Program-made: the position numbers and the translations under genes
Shown: in pieces, positions 9,190-18,100 of the stretch
Numbering within the stretch: the stretch's first letter is position 1
Layout: the number at the start of each line of letters is the position of its first letter
The notes under the pieces: model-generated
The model's database searches: none
Told to the model about the DNA's origin: nothing
The model's input: only the letters and a program-made list of their open reading frames with translations
NCBI RefSeq assembly: GCF_002831585.1
Contig: NZ_CP025113.1
Coordinates: 1,178,001-1,242,000 of the forward strand
Direction of reading: 5' to 3'
Length of the DNA stretch: 64,000 nucleotides
Source of the DNA: Bradyrhizobium sp. SK17
GTDB taxonomy: Bacteria > Pseudomonadota > Alphaproteobacteria > Rhizobiales > Xanthobacteraceae

Positions 9190-10110
9190 CTAGCTCGACT
9201 TCCTCGTCCGCCGCGCCTGCTTGCGCCAGTCGGCGACGAACGCCACGAAGGCAGCGAGCGCGGGCGGCGGCTGGCGCCGGCTTGGATAGTACAGGAACGG
9301 CCCGTCGAACGGCGGGCACCAGTCATCGAGCACGCTGACGAGCGCGCCGGACTTCACGCCGTAGCGGACATAGCCCTCGAACGTCGCCCAGTAGCCGACG
9401 CCATCGTGGACCGCACGCAGCGCGAGACCGAGATGCGTCGCAATCAGCTTGGCCGGCGGCGAAATCTTCACCACGCGTCCGCTCTTCTCGAACTCCCAAT
9501 CGAAGATCACGCCGTTGCTGAAGCGGGTGCGGATACAGGCATGCGTCAGCAAATCCTTCGGCTGCATCGGCCGGCCGTGCTTTGCGACATACTCGCTCGA
9601 CGCCACCACCGCGTAGCGCTGCGGCGCGCCCAGCGGGACCGCCACCATATCCTGGGCCAGATGCTCGCCATAGCGCACGCCGGCGTCGAAGCCCTGCGCG
9701 ACGATGTCGACGAAGGCGCTCTCGGCGACGATGTCCAGATCGACCTGCGGATATCTGGCGAGGAACGGCGCGATCATCGGCGCCAGCACGAGGTCGATCG
9801 CGGGCGGCGGCGCGTTGATGCGCAGGCGCCCCGACGGCTCGGCGCGCAGACCGCGGACCTCGGTGATCGCATCGGCGACGTTGACCATCGCCGGCGCGAC
9901 CCGGGCGAGCAGCAGTTCGCCGGCCTCGGTCAGCGCGACGCTGCGGGTGGTGCGGTTCATCAGGCGGACGCCGAGCCGCTCCTCCATGTCGCGCAGGCGC
10001 TGGCTGAGGCTCGAGACCGAGACGCGGCTCTCCAGCGCGGCGCGCCGGAAGTTGCGGGTGCGTGCCACCGCCACGAAGGCGTCGAGGTCGCGAAGGTCGA
10101 AATCCTGCAT
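9190..10110 (-). CDS. LysR family transcriptional regulator
   Basis: 306 residues. N-terminal winged helix-turn-helix (LDAFVAVARTRNFRRAALES ... LSQRLRDMEERLGVRLMNRT) and a periplasmic-binding-protein-like effector domain. Divergent from the aldo/keto reductase gene at 10233, which it probably controls. An inverted repeat TTGTTC-N8-GAACAA (10110-10129) begins at its own start codon and may be its autoregulatory site. Effector unknown. Confidence 0.9.
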   Translation of the reverse strand: MQDFDLRDLDAFVAVARTRNFRRAALESRVSVSSLSQRLRDMEERLGVRLMNRTTRSVALTEAGELLLARVAPAMVNVADAITEVRGLRAEPSGRLRINAPPPAIDLVLAPMIAPFLARYPQVDLDIVAESAFVDIVAQGFDAGVRYGEHLAQDMVAVPLGAPQRYAVVASSEYVAKHGRPMQPKDLLTHACIRTRFSNGVIFDWEFEKSGRVVKISPPAKLIATHLGLALRAVHDGVGYWATFEGYVRYGVKSGALVSVLDDWCPPFDGPFLYYPSRRQPPPALAAFVAFVADWRKQARRTRKSS

Positions 10111-10129
10111 TGTTCGATATAGTGAACAA
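10110..10129. promoter_or_regulatory. candidate LysR operator
   Basis: TTGTTC (10110-10115), 8-bp spacer, GAACAA (10124-10129): a perfect 6-bp inverted repeat in the gap between the divergent LysR and aldo/keto reductase genes, touching the LysR start codon. Confidence 0.5.
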
Positions 10130-10232
10130 GCTATTCTGGATTGTCCAGCTTAACCCCGGCAACGAACCCGCCCATATCAGCCGCGTCATTCTGGCGGCGG
10201 ATGATCCGCCGCGACATCCAGGGAGCACCACC

Positions 10233-11240
10233 ATGGACACACGCAAACTCGGCTCCACCGGCCCGAGCGTCTCGCAGCTCGGCCTCGGCTGCATGGGCAT
10301 GTCGGACTTCTACGGCCCCGCCGACCGCAACGAGAGCATCGCCACCATCCACGCCGCGCTCGATGCCGGCATCACGCTGCTCGACACCGGCGACTTCTAC
10401 GGCATGGGCCACAACGAAATGCTGATCGGCGAGGCGCTGAAGAGCCGAAGCCGCGACAATCTGCAGATCAGCGTCAAGTTCGGCGCGCTGCGCGATCGCA
10501 ATTACGGCTTCCTCGGCTACGACAGCCGGCCTGCGGCCGCGAAGAATTTCGTCGCCTATTCGCTACAACGGCTCGGCGTCGACCACATCGATATCTACCG
10601 CCCGGCCCGGCTCGATCCCAATGTGCCGATCGAGGACACGATCGGCGCGATGGCCGACATGATCAAGGCCGGCTGGATCCGGCATATCGGCCTGTCCGAG
10701 GTCGGCTCCGACACCATCCGCCGCGCCCACAAGGTGCACCCGATCGCCGATCTGCAGATCGAATATTCGCTGATCTCGCGCGGCATCGAGAGCGACATCC
10801 TGAAGACCTGCCGCGAGCTCGGGATCGGCGTCACCGCCTATGGCGTGCTGGCGCGCGGGCTGATCAGCGGACACTGGTCGAAGGACCATGCCGGCGCCAA
10901 GGATTTCCGCCTGATGAGCCCGCGCTTCCAGGCCGGCAACATCGACGCCAATTTGGCGCTGGCGGACCGGCTGCGCGGCATCGCCGGCGAGATCGGCGCC
11001 TCTCCTGCGCAGGTCGCGATCGCCTGGGTCGCGGCCCAGGGCACCGACATCGTGCCGCTGGTCGGCGCGCGGCGCCGCGAGCGGTTGACCGAGGCACTCG
11101 GCGCGCGCGATGTGAAACTGACCGCGGCGCATCTCGCCGCGCTGGCAGAGGCATTTCCGCCCGGCGCGGCCGCAGGCGGACGCTATCCGGAGGAGCACCT
11201 CCGGCACATGGACAGCGAAAAGCCCGCGACCACGTCCTAG
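10233..11240 (+). CDS. aldo/keto reductase
   Basis: 335 residues, (beta/alpha)8 AKR fold. MDTRKLGSTGPSVSQLGLGC is the usual start; Asp and Tyr of the catalytic tetrad are in LLDTGDFYG and Lys in ISVKFGA. The fourth residue, normally His in the LH-R-D-P motif, is replaced: the sequence reads IDIYRPARLDPNVP. NADPH-dependent reduction of a carbonyl substrate is the family role, but activity may be altered. Start at 10233 is supported by GGGAG at 10221. Divergent from LysR, which probably regulates it. Confidence 0.87.
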   Translation: MDTRKLGSTGPSVSQLGLGCMGMSDFYGPADRNESIATIHAALDAGITLLDTGDFYGMGHNEMLIGEALKSRSRDNLQISVKFGALRDRNYGFLGYDSRPAAAKNFVAYSLQRLGVDHIDIYRPARLDPNVPIEDTIGAMADMIKAGWIRHIGLSEVGSDTIRRAHKVHPIADLQIEYSLISRGIESDILKTCRELGIGVTAYGVLARGLISGHWSKDHAGAKDFRLMSPRFQAGNIDANLALADRLRGIAGEIGASPAQVAIAWVAAQGTDIVPLVGARRRERLTEALGARDVKLTAAHLAALAEAFPPGAAAGGRYPEEHLRHMDSEKPATTS

Positions 11241-11284
11241 CGCAAGATGAGTTGTATTCGAAAGCGGTTCGACGATGCACTTGC

Positions 11285-11412
11285 TTCACCTCTCCCCGTC
11301 GGGGAGAGGTCGATTTGCAAAGCAAATCGGGTGAGGGGCCGCAGCTTTAGATGAGGGACCGTAACCCCTCACCCGGCGCTACGCGCCGACCTCTCCCAAG
11401 GGAGAGGTCAAC
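11285..11412. repeat. RptC intergenic repeat, copy 1
   Basis: Begins TTCACCTCTCCCCGTCGGGG and ends CCTCTCCCAAGGGAGAGGTC, with GGTGAGGG and CCCCTCACCC facing each other inside, so the element folds on itself at several levels. A second, diverged copy lies at 27270-27421. Both fill gaps between converging gene ends; non-coding. Confidence 0.82.
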
Positions 11413-11457
11413 CTCCGCTGTCGATCCAGTTCAACCTCATCTCTCACGCCCAAAACC

Positions 11458-12258
11458 TCACCGATGCCCGCTCAGGTCGGTGATCACGGCAGCATCGCCA
11501 TTGAGCGGGTTCTGCGGATCGCGCGCGTAGCGCAGGGTCTCGAACCGCATCGCGCGCGCATCCACCATCAGCAGGCGGCCGACCAGGCCTTCGCCGAAGC
11601 CGACGATCTCGCGGATCGCCTCCAGCGCCATCATCGATCCCATGAGGCCGGCCAGCGCCCCCATCACGCCGGCCTCGGCGCAGGCCGGCACCGTGCCCGG
11701 CGGCGGCGCCTCCGGGAACAGGCAGCGATAGGTCGGGTTGAACACGCCTTGCGCATTCTTCTCATGGGCGCGGATCGTGGTCAGCGAGCCGTCGAACTGC
11801 CCGAGCGCCGCCGTAATCAGCGGCCGCTTCGCCAGGAAGCAGGCATCGGCGACGAGATAGCGGGTCTCGAAATTGTCGGAGCCGTCGAGCACGAGATCGT
11901 AGTTTGAAATCAGCGCCATCGCATTGTCCGCATCGAGCCGCATTGGATGCGCTTCGAAAGTCACATGCGGATTGAGCGCATGAATCTGCGCCGCCGCGCT
12001 GTCGACCTTGTGCTTGCCGATGTCGGACGTGGTGTGGATGATCTGGCGCTGCAAATTGGAGAGCGAGACGACGTCGTCATCGACCACGCCGAGCCGGCCG
12101 ACACCCGCGGCCGCCAGATACATCAGCACCGGCGCGCCGAGGCCGCCGGCGCCGATCACCAGCACTGAGGATTGCTTCAGCGCGTTCTGGCCGGGGCCAC
12201 CCACCTCGCGCAGCACGATGTGGCGGGCATAGCGTTCGAGCTCGTCGGCACTCAGCAT
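11458..12258 (-). CDS. moeB: molybdopterin-synthase adenylyltransferase (E1-like, HesA/MoeB/ThiF family)
   Basis: 266 residues. Adenylates the C-terminal glycine of the small subunit of molybdopterin synthase (MoaD) or a ThiS-like partner so it can carry sulfur. ATP-binding motif VLVIGAGGLGAPVLMYLAAAG, SNLQRQIIHTTSDIGKHK with the conserved Arg/Lys residues, and Asp in LVLDGSDNFETRY. PACAEAGVMGALAG is the usual crossover segment. MoeB rather than ThiF is the best guess from length and sequence; no other cofactor genes are nearby. Divergent from the exported protease-like gene. Confidence 0.85.
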   Translation of the reverse strand: MLSADELERYARHIVLREVGGPGQNALKQSSVLVIGAGGLGAPVLMYLAAAGVGRLGVVDDDVVSLSNLQRQIIHTTSDIGKHKVDSAAAQIHALNPHVTFEAHPMRLDADNAMALISNYDLVLDGSDNFETRYLVADACFLAKRPLITAALGQFDGSLTTIRAHEKNAQGVFNPTYRCLFPEAPPPGTVPACAEAGVMGALAGLMGSMMALEAIREIVGFGEGLVGRLLMVDARAMRFETLRYARDPQNPLNGDAAVITDLSGHR

Positions 12259-12369
12259 GATGGTATCCTGCGCGCTGTTCCCTGAACCGACGCACGGTTG
12301 TTGCCGACCAAGCAGATGTGCTTAATTGCGTGGACGTCAATGGTTTCGGTCATCCCCTCCGGATTTGTC

Positions 12370-13731
12370 ATGAGATCGGTGCTTTCGGCAACGTTGATGT
12401 TCGCAACCATCGGGGCGGCGCACGCCCAGATGACGCCGCCGTCGACCGCGGGGGCCAAGCCGAAGACCGTGACGACGGTGCCGGTTCGCCCCGCATTGCA
12501 GAAGCCGGAAGATACCGCTGGCGCGATGGCGCAGGCCGAGCGGCTGGCGCTGCAATCCGACCTCGCCTGGGTCGGCGAATATAATGGCGCGATCACCGGC
12601 GACGTCAGCGAGCGCATGGTCAATGCGATCAAGGAATTCCAGAAGAACCGCGGCGGCAAGCCGACCGGCGTGCTGAACCCGCAGGAGCGCGGCGCGCTCG
12701 CCGACACCGCACGGCGGAAGCAGGAGAGCGTCGGCTGGCGGATCGTCACCGAGCCCGGCACCGGGGCGCGGCTCGGCATTCCGACAAAACTGGTGCCGCA
12801 GCTGACCAGCGATGCGTCCGGCGCCAAATGGACCTCGCCGACCGGTACCGTCCAGGTGCTGCTGACCCGGCGCAAGGAAGCCAGTCCGACCACCGCCAGG
12901 CTTGCCGAGCAGGAAAAGAAGCAGCCCGCCGGCCGCACCATCGACTACACCGTGGTGAAGCCGGACTTCTTCGTGCTGTCGGGCATGCAGGGACTGAAGA
13001 AGTTCTATCTGCGCGGCACCTTGAAGGGCGACGAGGTTCGCGTCCTCACCATTCTCTATGACCAGGCGACGCAGACCACCGTCGAACCGGTGGTGATCGC
13101 GATGTCGAGCGCCTTCAACGCGTTTCCGCCCGGCGCGCAGGCCGGTCCGCCGCCGCGCAAGACGGTGGAATACAGCACCGGCGTCGTGGTCAGCGACGAC
13201 GGCGTCATCGTCACTGATCGCGTGGCGAGCGGCGATTGCGTCGCGCTGACGATCCCGGGCTATGGCAGCGCCGACCGGGTCGCCGAGGACAAGGATCACG
13301 ACCTCGCGCTGCTGCGGATCTACGGCGCGCGCGGGCTGAAGCCGCTCGACATCGCGGGCAGTCCGACCAAGACGGTACTCGACATCACGGGGATCGCCGA
13401 TCCGCAGAACCAGGGCGGTGCTGCTGCCGTCAGCACAATGAAGGCATCGGTGGCACAGATCGGCGGTGGCGGAGATGCAGCCTTGTCACCAGCACCGGCG
13501 GTCGGCTTCTCCGGTGCGGCTGCGCTCGACAGCGACGGCAAGTTTGCCGGCATCGCGCTATTGAAGCCGGTCCTGGTCGCAGGCGCAACCAATGCGACTC
13601 CGTCAGCGCAAGCGACGCTGGTCGCTCCCGCAACGGTGCGAGACTTCCTGAAGGCGCATGGTGTCACAGCCTCGGGCGGCTCGGCCGATGCCAAGGCCGC
13701 GGTCGTGCGGGTAATCTGCGTCCGGAAGTAG
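12370..13731 (+). CDS. exported protein with peptidoglycan-binding-like and trypsin-like (degenerate) domains
   Basis: 453 residues from ATG 12370, where a signal peptide starts (MRSVLSATLMFATIGAAHAQ); earlier in-frame starts (12298, 12340) are possible. An N-terminal helical segment resembles a peptidoglycan-binding domain (DLAWVGEYNGAITG ... MVNAIKEFQKNRGG). The C-terminal third resembles a trypsin/DegP-like domain: STGVVVSDDGVIVTDR ... KDHDLALLRIYG ... VGFSGAAALDSDG. Ser and Asp positions look kept, but the segment that normally carries the catalytic His reads VTDRVASGDC with no His, so it may be an inactive protease homologue. Likely periplasmic; role unknown. Confidence 0.75.
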   Translation: MRSVLSATLMFATIGAAHAQMTPPSTAGAKPKTVTTVPVRPALQKPEDTAGAMAQAERLALQSDLAWVGEYNGAITGDVSERMVNAIKEFQKNRGGKPTGVLNPQERGALADTARRKQESVGWRIVTEPGTGARLGIPTKLVPQLTSDASGAKWTSPTGTVQVLLTRRKEASPTTARLAEQEKKQPAGRTIDYTVVKPDFFVLSGMQGLKKFYLRGTLKGDEVRVLTILYDQATQTTVEPVVIAMSSAFNAFPPGAQAGPPPRKTVEYSTGVVVSDDGVIVTDRVASGDCVALTIPGYGSADRVAEDKDHDLALLRIYGARGLKPLDIAGSPTKTVLDITGIADPQNQGGAAAVSTMKASVAQIGGGGDAALSPAPAVGFSGAAALDSDGKFAGIALLKPVLVAGATNATPSAQATLVAPATVRDFLKAHGVTASGGSADAKAAVVRVICVRK

Positions 13732-13739
13732 ACTCGAGC

Positions 13740-13840
13740 TGTCATCGCCCGCAAAAGCGGGCGATCCAGTATTCCAGAGGCAGTTGCGCTTCGGCCGAGA
13801 GGCCGCGGCGTACTGGAACCCCGCCTGCGCGGGGATGACA
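13740..13840. repeat. RptE intergenic repeat
   Basis: GTCATCGCCCGCAAAAGCGG at the left faces CCCCGCCTGCGCGGGGATGA at the right: outer GTCATC / GATGAC arms with an internal hairpin in each. CCAGTATTCCAG / TACTGGAA form an inner pair. Non-coding, downstream of the protease-like gene. Confidence 0.75.
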
Positions 13841-13857
13841 TGCACGCCCTTCCCACA

Positions 13858-13903
13858 CGTCGTCCTGGCCTAGTGCGCAATTGCGCACTAGGCCAGGACG
13901 ACG
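13858..13903. repeat. perfect 46-bp palindrome
   Basis: Two 23-bp arms with no spacer: CGTCGTCCTGGCCTAGTGCG... and its exact reverse complement, centred between 13880 and 13881 (GCAA|TTGC). It lies between the convergent protease-like and ggt genes and could act as a terminator in both directions or extrude as a cruciform. Confidence 0.92.
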
Positions 13904-13948
13904 GTGAGGATGGCGCTCGCTTCAAACTGCCAAACAGCCTTGTCCGCG

Positions 13949-15634
13949 TTACCGCAGCATGAACCGCACCCCCGCCCGCGCGAGACCACCGGCGATGCCG
14001 ACCGGCGTGCCGTCGGCGCGCCAGCAGGCGGCGCCCGACATCGTGCCGTCGGCGTGGAACTGGATCGCGTTCATGCCGCCGGCCACCGTCGGCACGACTT
14101 GCACTCTGTGACCCTTGGCGGTGAGTGCGGCGCGGACACTCTCCGGCACCGCCTGCTCGACCTCCAGCGCATTGCCCTCGGTCCAGACCCGCGGCGCCTC
14201 GACCGCCTCCTGCAAGCTCATGCCGTGGTCGATCAGGTTGATCAGCGCCTGCATCGCACTCGGGAAGATGCGCTTGCCGCCGGGCAGGCCGAGTGCGTAA
14301 ACCAGCCTGCCTCCGCGCAGCGCCATGACAGGCGACATCGAGGTGGTGACGCGCTTGCCTGCGGCCAGCGACAGCGCGTGCCCGGGCCGCGGATCGAACA
14401 GGTTCATGTAATTGTTCGGCACGGTGCCGAGACCCGGGATCAGGATCTTGGCGCCGAACAGATTGTTGATGGTCTGGGTGGTCGCCACCACATTGCCCAT
14501 CGCATCCGCCGCGGTCATGTGCGTGGTGTGCGCGCTTTCGAGTTGTGTGACGCCGGCGCTCCAGGCCTGCGCGCGGTCTGCATCGATCGCGCGGCGGCGC
14601 TCCTCGGCATAGGCCTTCGAGGTCAGCCGCTCCACCGGGACGTTGATGTAGGCGGGATCGCCGCTCGCGGCTTCGCGATCGGCAAAGGCGATCTTCAGCA
14701 CCTCGGCGAGATAGTGGATGGTCTCCGTCGTGCCGAAGCCGAGGCGGGCAACGTCATAGCCCTCGAGGATGTTGAGCATCTCGGTGATGTGCACGCCCGA
14801 CGCCGCCGGCGGCGGCGGCCCGAGGATTTCCCAGCCGCGATAGTCGCAGCGGATCGGCGCGCGCTCGACCGTCTTGTAAGCAGCAAGATCCTCCTGGGCG
14901 ATGAAGCCGCCATTCTTCTGCATGTAGTCGACCAGGACGTCGCCGAGCGGCCCCTGGTAGAGCGCGTTGTCGCCATGGTCGGCGATGTATTTCAGGGTCT
15001 CGGCATATTCCGCCTGCACCACGCGCTCGCCGGGCTTCAGCGGCGCGCCGTCGGGTAGATAGATCGCCGCGATCGGCTTGTCCTTCAGCATCTCCGCGGC
15101 GCCGTCGGTGATGCACTCGTGCAGATAGGGCGTCGCCGCATAACCGCGCGCGGCATGCTTGATCGCGGGCTGCATCACGTCAGCGAGGCTCATGGTGCCG
15201 AACCGGCGCAGCGTTTCGCACCAGGCCTTCAGCGAGCCCGGCACCGCGACCGCCTTCGGCCCGTTCAGATTCTCGTTGCCGACGGTGTCGAACACGTCAT
15301 GCGCCGAGCCGGGCTTCGAGGTGTAGGTATCCGGCCGCACCGCCTTCGGCACCGTGCTCTGGCCGTCGATGAAGCGATGGCTGCCGTCGGCGAGGCGGAT
15401 ATGCGCCATGCCGCCGCCGATGATGCCGACCATCATCGGCTCGACCACGGTCAGCGTGAACAGAGTGGCGATCGCCGCATCAATCGCATTGCCGCCCGCC
15501 GCCAGCATCTCGGCGCCGGCGCTCGATGCCAGCGGATGATTGCTCACCACCATGCCGCGGCTAGAGGTCGCCGGCTGCTTCTCGCATTGAAAGGTGGTCG
15601 CGGCGCGTTCGCGCCAATTGCTGCTGATCGCCAT
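13949..15634 (-). CDS. ggt: gamma-glutamyltransferase
   Basis: 561 residues from ATG 15634 (MAISSNWRERAATTFQCEKQ); two further in-frame starts lie 36 and 63 bp upstream. N-terminal nucleophile hydrolase: hydrolyses or transfers the gamma-glutamyl group of glutathione. The precursor cleaves itself before the Thr in ESAHTTHMTAADAMGNVV, freeing the catalytic Thr of the small subunit; the GG motif and YALGLPGGKRIFP loop follow. No clear signal peptide is seen with this start, so a cytoplasmic location cannot be excluded. Convergent with the protease-like gene. Confidence 0.87.
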   Translation of the reverse strand: MAISSNWRERAATTFQCEKQPATSSRGMVVSNHPLASSAGAEMLAAGGNAIDAAIATLFTLTVVEPMMVGIIGGGMAHIRLADGSHRFIDGQSTVPKAVRPDTYTSKPGSAHDVFDTVGNENLNGPKAVAVPGSLKAWCETLRRFGTMSLADVMQPAIKHAARGYAATPYLHECITDGAAEMLKDKPIAAIYLPDGAPLKPGERVVQAEYAETLKYIADHGDNALYQGPLGDVLVDYMQKNGGFIAQEDLAAYKTVERAPIRCDYRGWEILGPPPPAASGVHITEMLNILEGYDVARLGFGTTETIHYLAEVLKIAFADREAASGDPAYINVPVERLTSKAYAEERRRAIDADRAQAWSAGVTQLESAHTTHMTAADAMGNVVATTQTINNLFGAKILIPGLGTVPNNYMNLFDPRPGHALSLAAGKRVTTSMSPVMALRGGRLVYALGLPGGKRIFPSAMQALINLIDHGMSLQEAVEAPRVWTEGNALEVEQAVPESVRAALTAKGHRVQVVPTVAGGMNAIQFHADGTMSGAACWRADGTPVGIAGGLARAGVRFMLR

Positions 15635-15736
15635 TGTGTTCTCGTTCTTGCAGGGAGCGATGGCAGCCATGTTCGCCAGCCTCGCAGGCGCGGTCAAGCC
15701 GCCGCACGGCTCATGGCGGCATTCGCAAATGCGGTG

Positions 15737-16294
15737 TCAGCGCCGGTCGCGCAGCCAGGTCTCGCGCCTGACCTTCCATTTTTCCGCTCTGGATTCGCCA
15801 TTGTGATGCGGAAGCTCGACGAAGCCGACGAATTCGGCGCCGGTCTTCTGCTTGACCCGGCGCGAGGCGACGTTGGACGGCGCGTTGCAAACGTGGAAGT
15901 GATCGAGACCAAGGGTCAGGAAGGCGAAATCATTCACCGCGGCGATCGCCTCGGTCATGAGACCTTGATTCCAATAAGGCTCGGCGAGCCAGAACCCGCG
16001 ATTGCCCTTGCGGCCATCAGCCCGCGGCCGGAAATTGATGTTGCCGATCGCCTCGCCATCGCCGGCGCGCAACACCAGCACCCATTGATAACTTTCCTCG
16101 CCGCCCGCGATCTTGTCCAGCTCGCGCGTGATGAAGCTCTCCGCGCCGTCTTCGGGATAGGGCCACGGCACCACGGTCGCGAGCGTCTTGATCACGTTCC
16201 AATTGTCGAAGTGACGCTGGATCGCCGGAGCATCCGAGGGTGCAAGCGGCCGCAGGATCAGGCGCGGCGTCTCGATGCGTGGCGTTTCGAACAT
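15737..16294 (-). CDS. RimJ/RimL-type GNAT acetyltransferase
   Basis: 185 residues starting MFETPRIETPRLILRPLAPS, the hallmark of the RimJ/RimL subgroup. The acetyl-CoA motif region is FWLAEPYWNQGLMTEAIAAV, followed by HVCNAPSNVASRRVKQKTGA. May acetylate a protein N-terminus or a small molecule; substrate unknown. Its ATG at 16294 follows the mutM stop (16296-16298) by one base, so it is the second gene of a mutM operon. A long upstream extension in the same frame is out-of-frame mutM sequence and is rejected. Confidence 0.86.
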   Translation of the reverse strand: MFETPRIETPRLILRPLAPSDAPAIQRHFDNWNVIKTLATVVPWPYPEDGAESFITRELDKIAGGEESYQWVLVLRAGDGEAIGNINFRPRADGRKGNRGFWLAEPYWNQGLMTEAIAAVNDFAFLTLGLDHFHVCNAPSNVASRRVKQKTGAEFVGFVELPHHNGESRAEKWKVRRETWLRDRR

Positions 16295-16295
16295 G

Positions 16296-17177
16296 TCACT
16301 TCTGACATTTCGGGCACCAGAACGTCGAACGGCCGTTCTGGGTGAAGCGCTTGACGATGCCCTCGCAACCCGCCGTGCGGCATGTCTCGCCTTCGCGGTC
16401 GTAGACCTGGAACGAATGCTGGAAGTAGCCGAGATCGCCATTGGTCAAGCGATGGTCGTTGATCGAGGAGCCGCCGGCCTTGATCGCCTGGTTGAGCACC
16501 GAATGGATCGCATCGACCAGCCGCTTGGCATGATCGGTGGGCTCGGCCTTCTTGGTCGCGAGCGTCGCGGCCAATCGCCGCGGCGACAGATGCGAGCGAA
16601 ACAGCGCCTCGCAGACATAGATGTTGCCAAGTCCCGCCACCACGCGCTGATCGAGCAGCGCCGCCTTCAGGCTGGTCTTCTTGTTGTGGCAGGAGCGCGC
16701 CAGCATCGCCGCGTCGAATTCGTTGCCGAGCGGCTCGGGCCCGAGCCCCTTCAGCAGCGGCTCGTCCTCGATCGCGTTGCGGGCGATGATCTTCATGTAG
16801 CCGAAGCGCCTGGGATCGTTGAACACGACCGCCGCGCCCGAGGACATGTGGAACACGACATGATCGTGCGCACGGTCGTCGCTGCGCGGATGGTGGAATT
16901 GCCCCGGTGTCGCCGCGCCCTCCTGCTTCAGGACGCGGAATGAGCCCGACATGCCGAGATGCATCAGCAGCACGTCGCCGGAGTTCAGGTCCGCCATCAG
17001 ATATTTGGCGCGGCGGCCGAGCCCGGTGATGGTCTGACCCTCGAGCCGGGCGATAAAGTCTTTTTGAAACGGAAACCGCAGATCCTTGCGGCGGGCCTCG
17101 GCCTTGAGGATTTTGGAGCCCTCCATGGCCGGTTGCAGGCCGCGGCGGACGGTCTCGACTTCGGGTAATTCCGGCAT
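16296..17177 (-). CDS. mutM: formamidopyrimidine-DNA glycosylase (Fpg)
   Basis: 293 residues. Removes 8-oxoguanine and formamidopyrimidines and nicks the abasic site. The start must be ATG 17177 because the catalytic residue is the N-terminal Pro of [14 protein letters not shown] after Met removal; an upstream ATG at 17186 would bury it. Glu (PELPEVE), Lys in the [10 protein letters not shown] region, the H2TH region ([20 protein letters not shown]) and the C-terminal zinc finger with four Cys (CRTAGC ... CPKC) are all present. Followed at once by a GNAT gene. Confidence 0.96.
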   Translation of the reverse strand: MPELPEVETVRRGLQPAMEGSKILKAEARRKDLRFPFQKDFIARLEGQTITGLGRRAKYLMADLNSGDVLLMHLGMSGSFRVLKQEGAATPGQFHHPRSDDRAHDHVVFHMSSGAAVVFNDPRRFGYMKIIARNAIEDEPLLKGLGPEPLGNEFDAAMLARSCHNKKTSLKAALLDQRVVAGLGNIYVCEALFRSHLSPRRLAATLATKKAEPTDHAKRLVDAIHSVLNQAIKAGGSSINDHRLTNGDLGYFQHSFQVYDREGETCRTAGCEGIVKRFTQNGRSTFWCPKCQK

Positions 17178-17239
17178 GGCAGGCATTCACCTTTTGGGAC
17201 TGACGTGATAGCGCCATTGCGGCCGCCGCGCTATGGTTT

Positions 17240-17335
17240 GGCTGGAGCGTTTTCGAACCAAGCCTGTCCCGCGCCAGATGCGAGATCGACCGGTTCGCAG
17301 GAAGAAATCGCGACCAAGATGAACAAGAGTTCTGA
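17240..17335. repeat. RptA repeat, decayed copy 2
   Basis: Starts GGAGCGTTTTCGAACCAAG and contains GACCGGTTCGCAGGAAGAAA, recognisable against the copies at 3053, 53415 and 61552, but the inner arms have lost pairing. Lies between the divergent mutM and ubiE genes. Confidence 0.55.
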
Positions 17336-17338
17336 GTG

Positions 17339-18100
17339 ATGGATCGGCCGGAGCAAACCACCCATTTCGGCTTCAGGGACGTGCCCCTGGGCGAGAAGCA
17401 GACGCTGGTGAACGAAGTGTTTCACAGCGTCGCGTCGCGTTATGACCTGATGAACGATCTGATGTCGGCCGGCCTGCACCGGGCCTGGAAGGACGTCATG
17501 ATCACGACGCTCGACCCGCCGAAGGGCGACCGGCCGTTCGCGCTGCTCGACGTCGCCGGCGGCACCGGCGACATCTCGTTCCGGGCCGCCAAGGCCGCGG
17601 GCACCGGCTTCCATGCCACCGTCTGCGACATCAATGGCGAGATGCTCGCGGTCGGCCGCGAACGCGCCGCCAAGCAGCACCTCGACGACCGCGTGTCGTT
17701 CGTCGAGGGCAATGCGGAGACGCTGGGTTTCGCCGATCGTTCGTTCGACGCCTACACCATCGCTTTCGGCATCCGCAACGTGCCGCAGATCGAGCTCGCG
17801 CTGCGCGAGGCCTATCGGGTGCTCAAGCCGGGCAGCCGCTTCCTGTGCCTGGAATTCTCCACCGTCGACGTGCCCGGCCTCGACAAGATCTACGACCTGT
17901 TTTCCTTCAAGGTGATCCCGCCACTCGGCCGCGCCGTCACCGGTGATGCCGAGTCCTATCAATATCTCGTCGAGTCGATTCGCAAATTCCCGCGGCCGAA
18001 CGCGTTCGCCGAGATGATCAGCGCCGCCGGCTTCGCCCGCGTGAAATGGCAGAGCCTCTCCGGCGGCATCGTGGCGCTGCATTCGGGCTGGCGTTTGTGA
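17339..18100 (+). CDS. ubiE: ubiquinone/menaquinone C-methyltransferase
   Basis: 253 residues from ATG 17339; the GTG three bases earlier is less likely. SAM-dependent class I methyltransferase of ubiquinone biosynthesis. Motif I is [17 protein letters not shown]; the UbiE signatures [18 protein letters not shown] and [20 protein letters not shown] are complete, and the C-terminus [18 protein letters not shown] is typical. The stop overlaps the GTG start of ubiB by 4 bp. Confidence 0.97.
   Translation: MDRPEQTTHFGFRDVPLGEKQTLVNEVFHSVASRYDLMNDLMSAGLHRAWKDVMITTLDPPKGDRPFALLDVAGGTGDISFRAAKAAGTGFHATVCDINGEMLAVGRERAAKQHLDDRVSFVEGNAETLGFADRSFDAYTIAFGIRNVPQIELALREAYRVLKPGSRFLCLEFSTVDVPGLDKIYDLFSFKVIPPLGRAVTGDAESYQYLVESIRKFPRPNAFAEMISAAGFARVKWQSLSGGIVALHSGWRL

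Noticed and set aside
11285..11412. CRISPR-like short repeats
   Set aside because: Palindromic intergenic element with only a few facing repeats, no regular spacers and no cas genes; same for the other repeat families.
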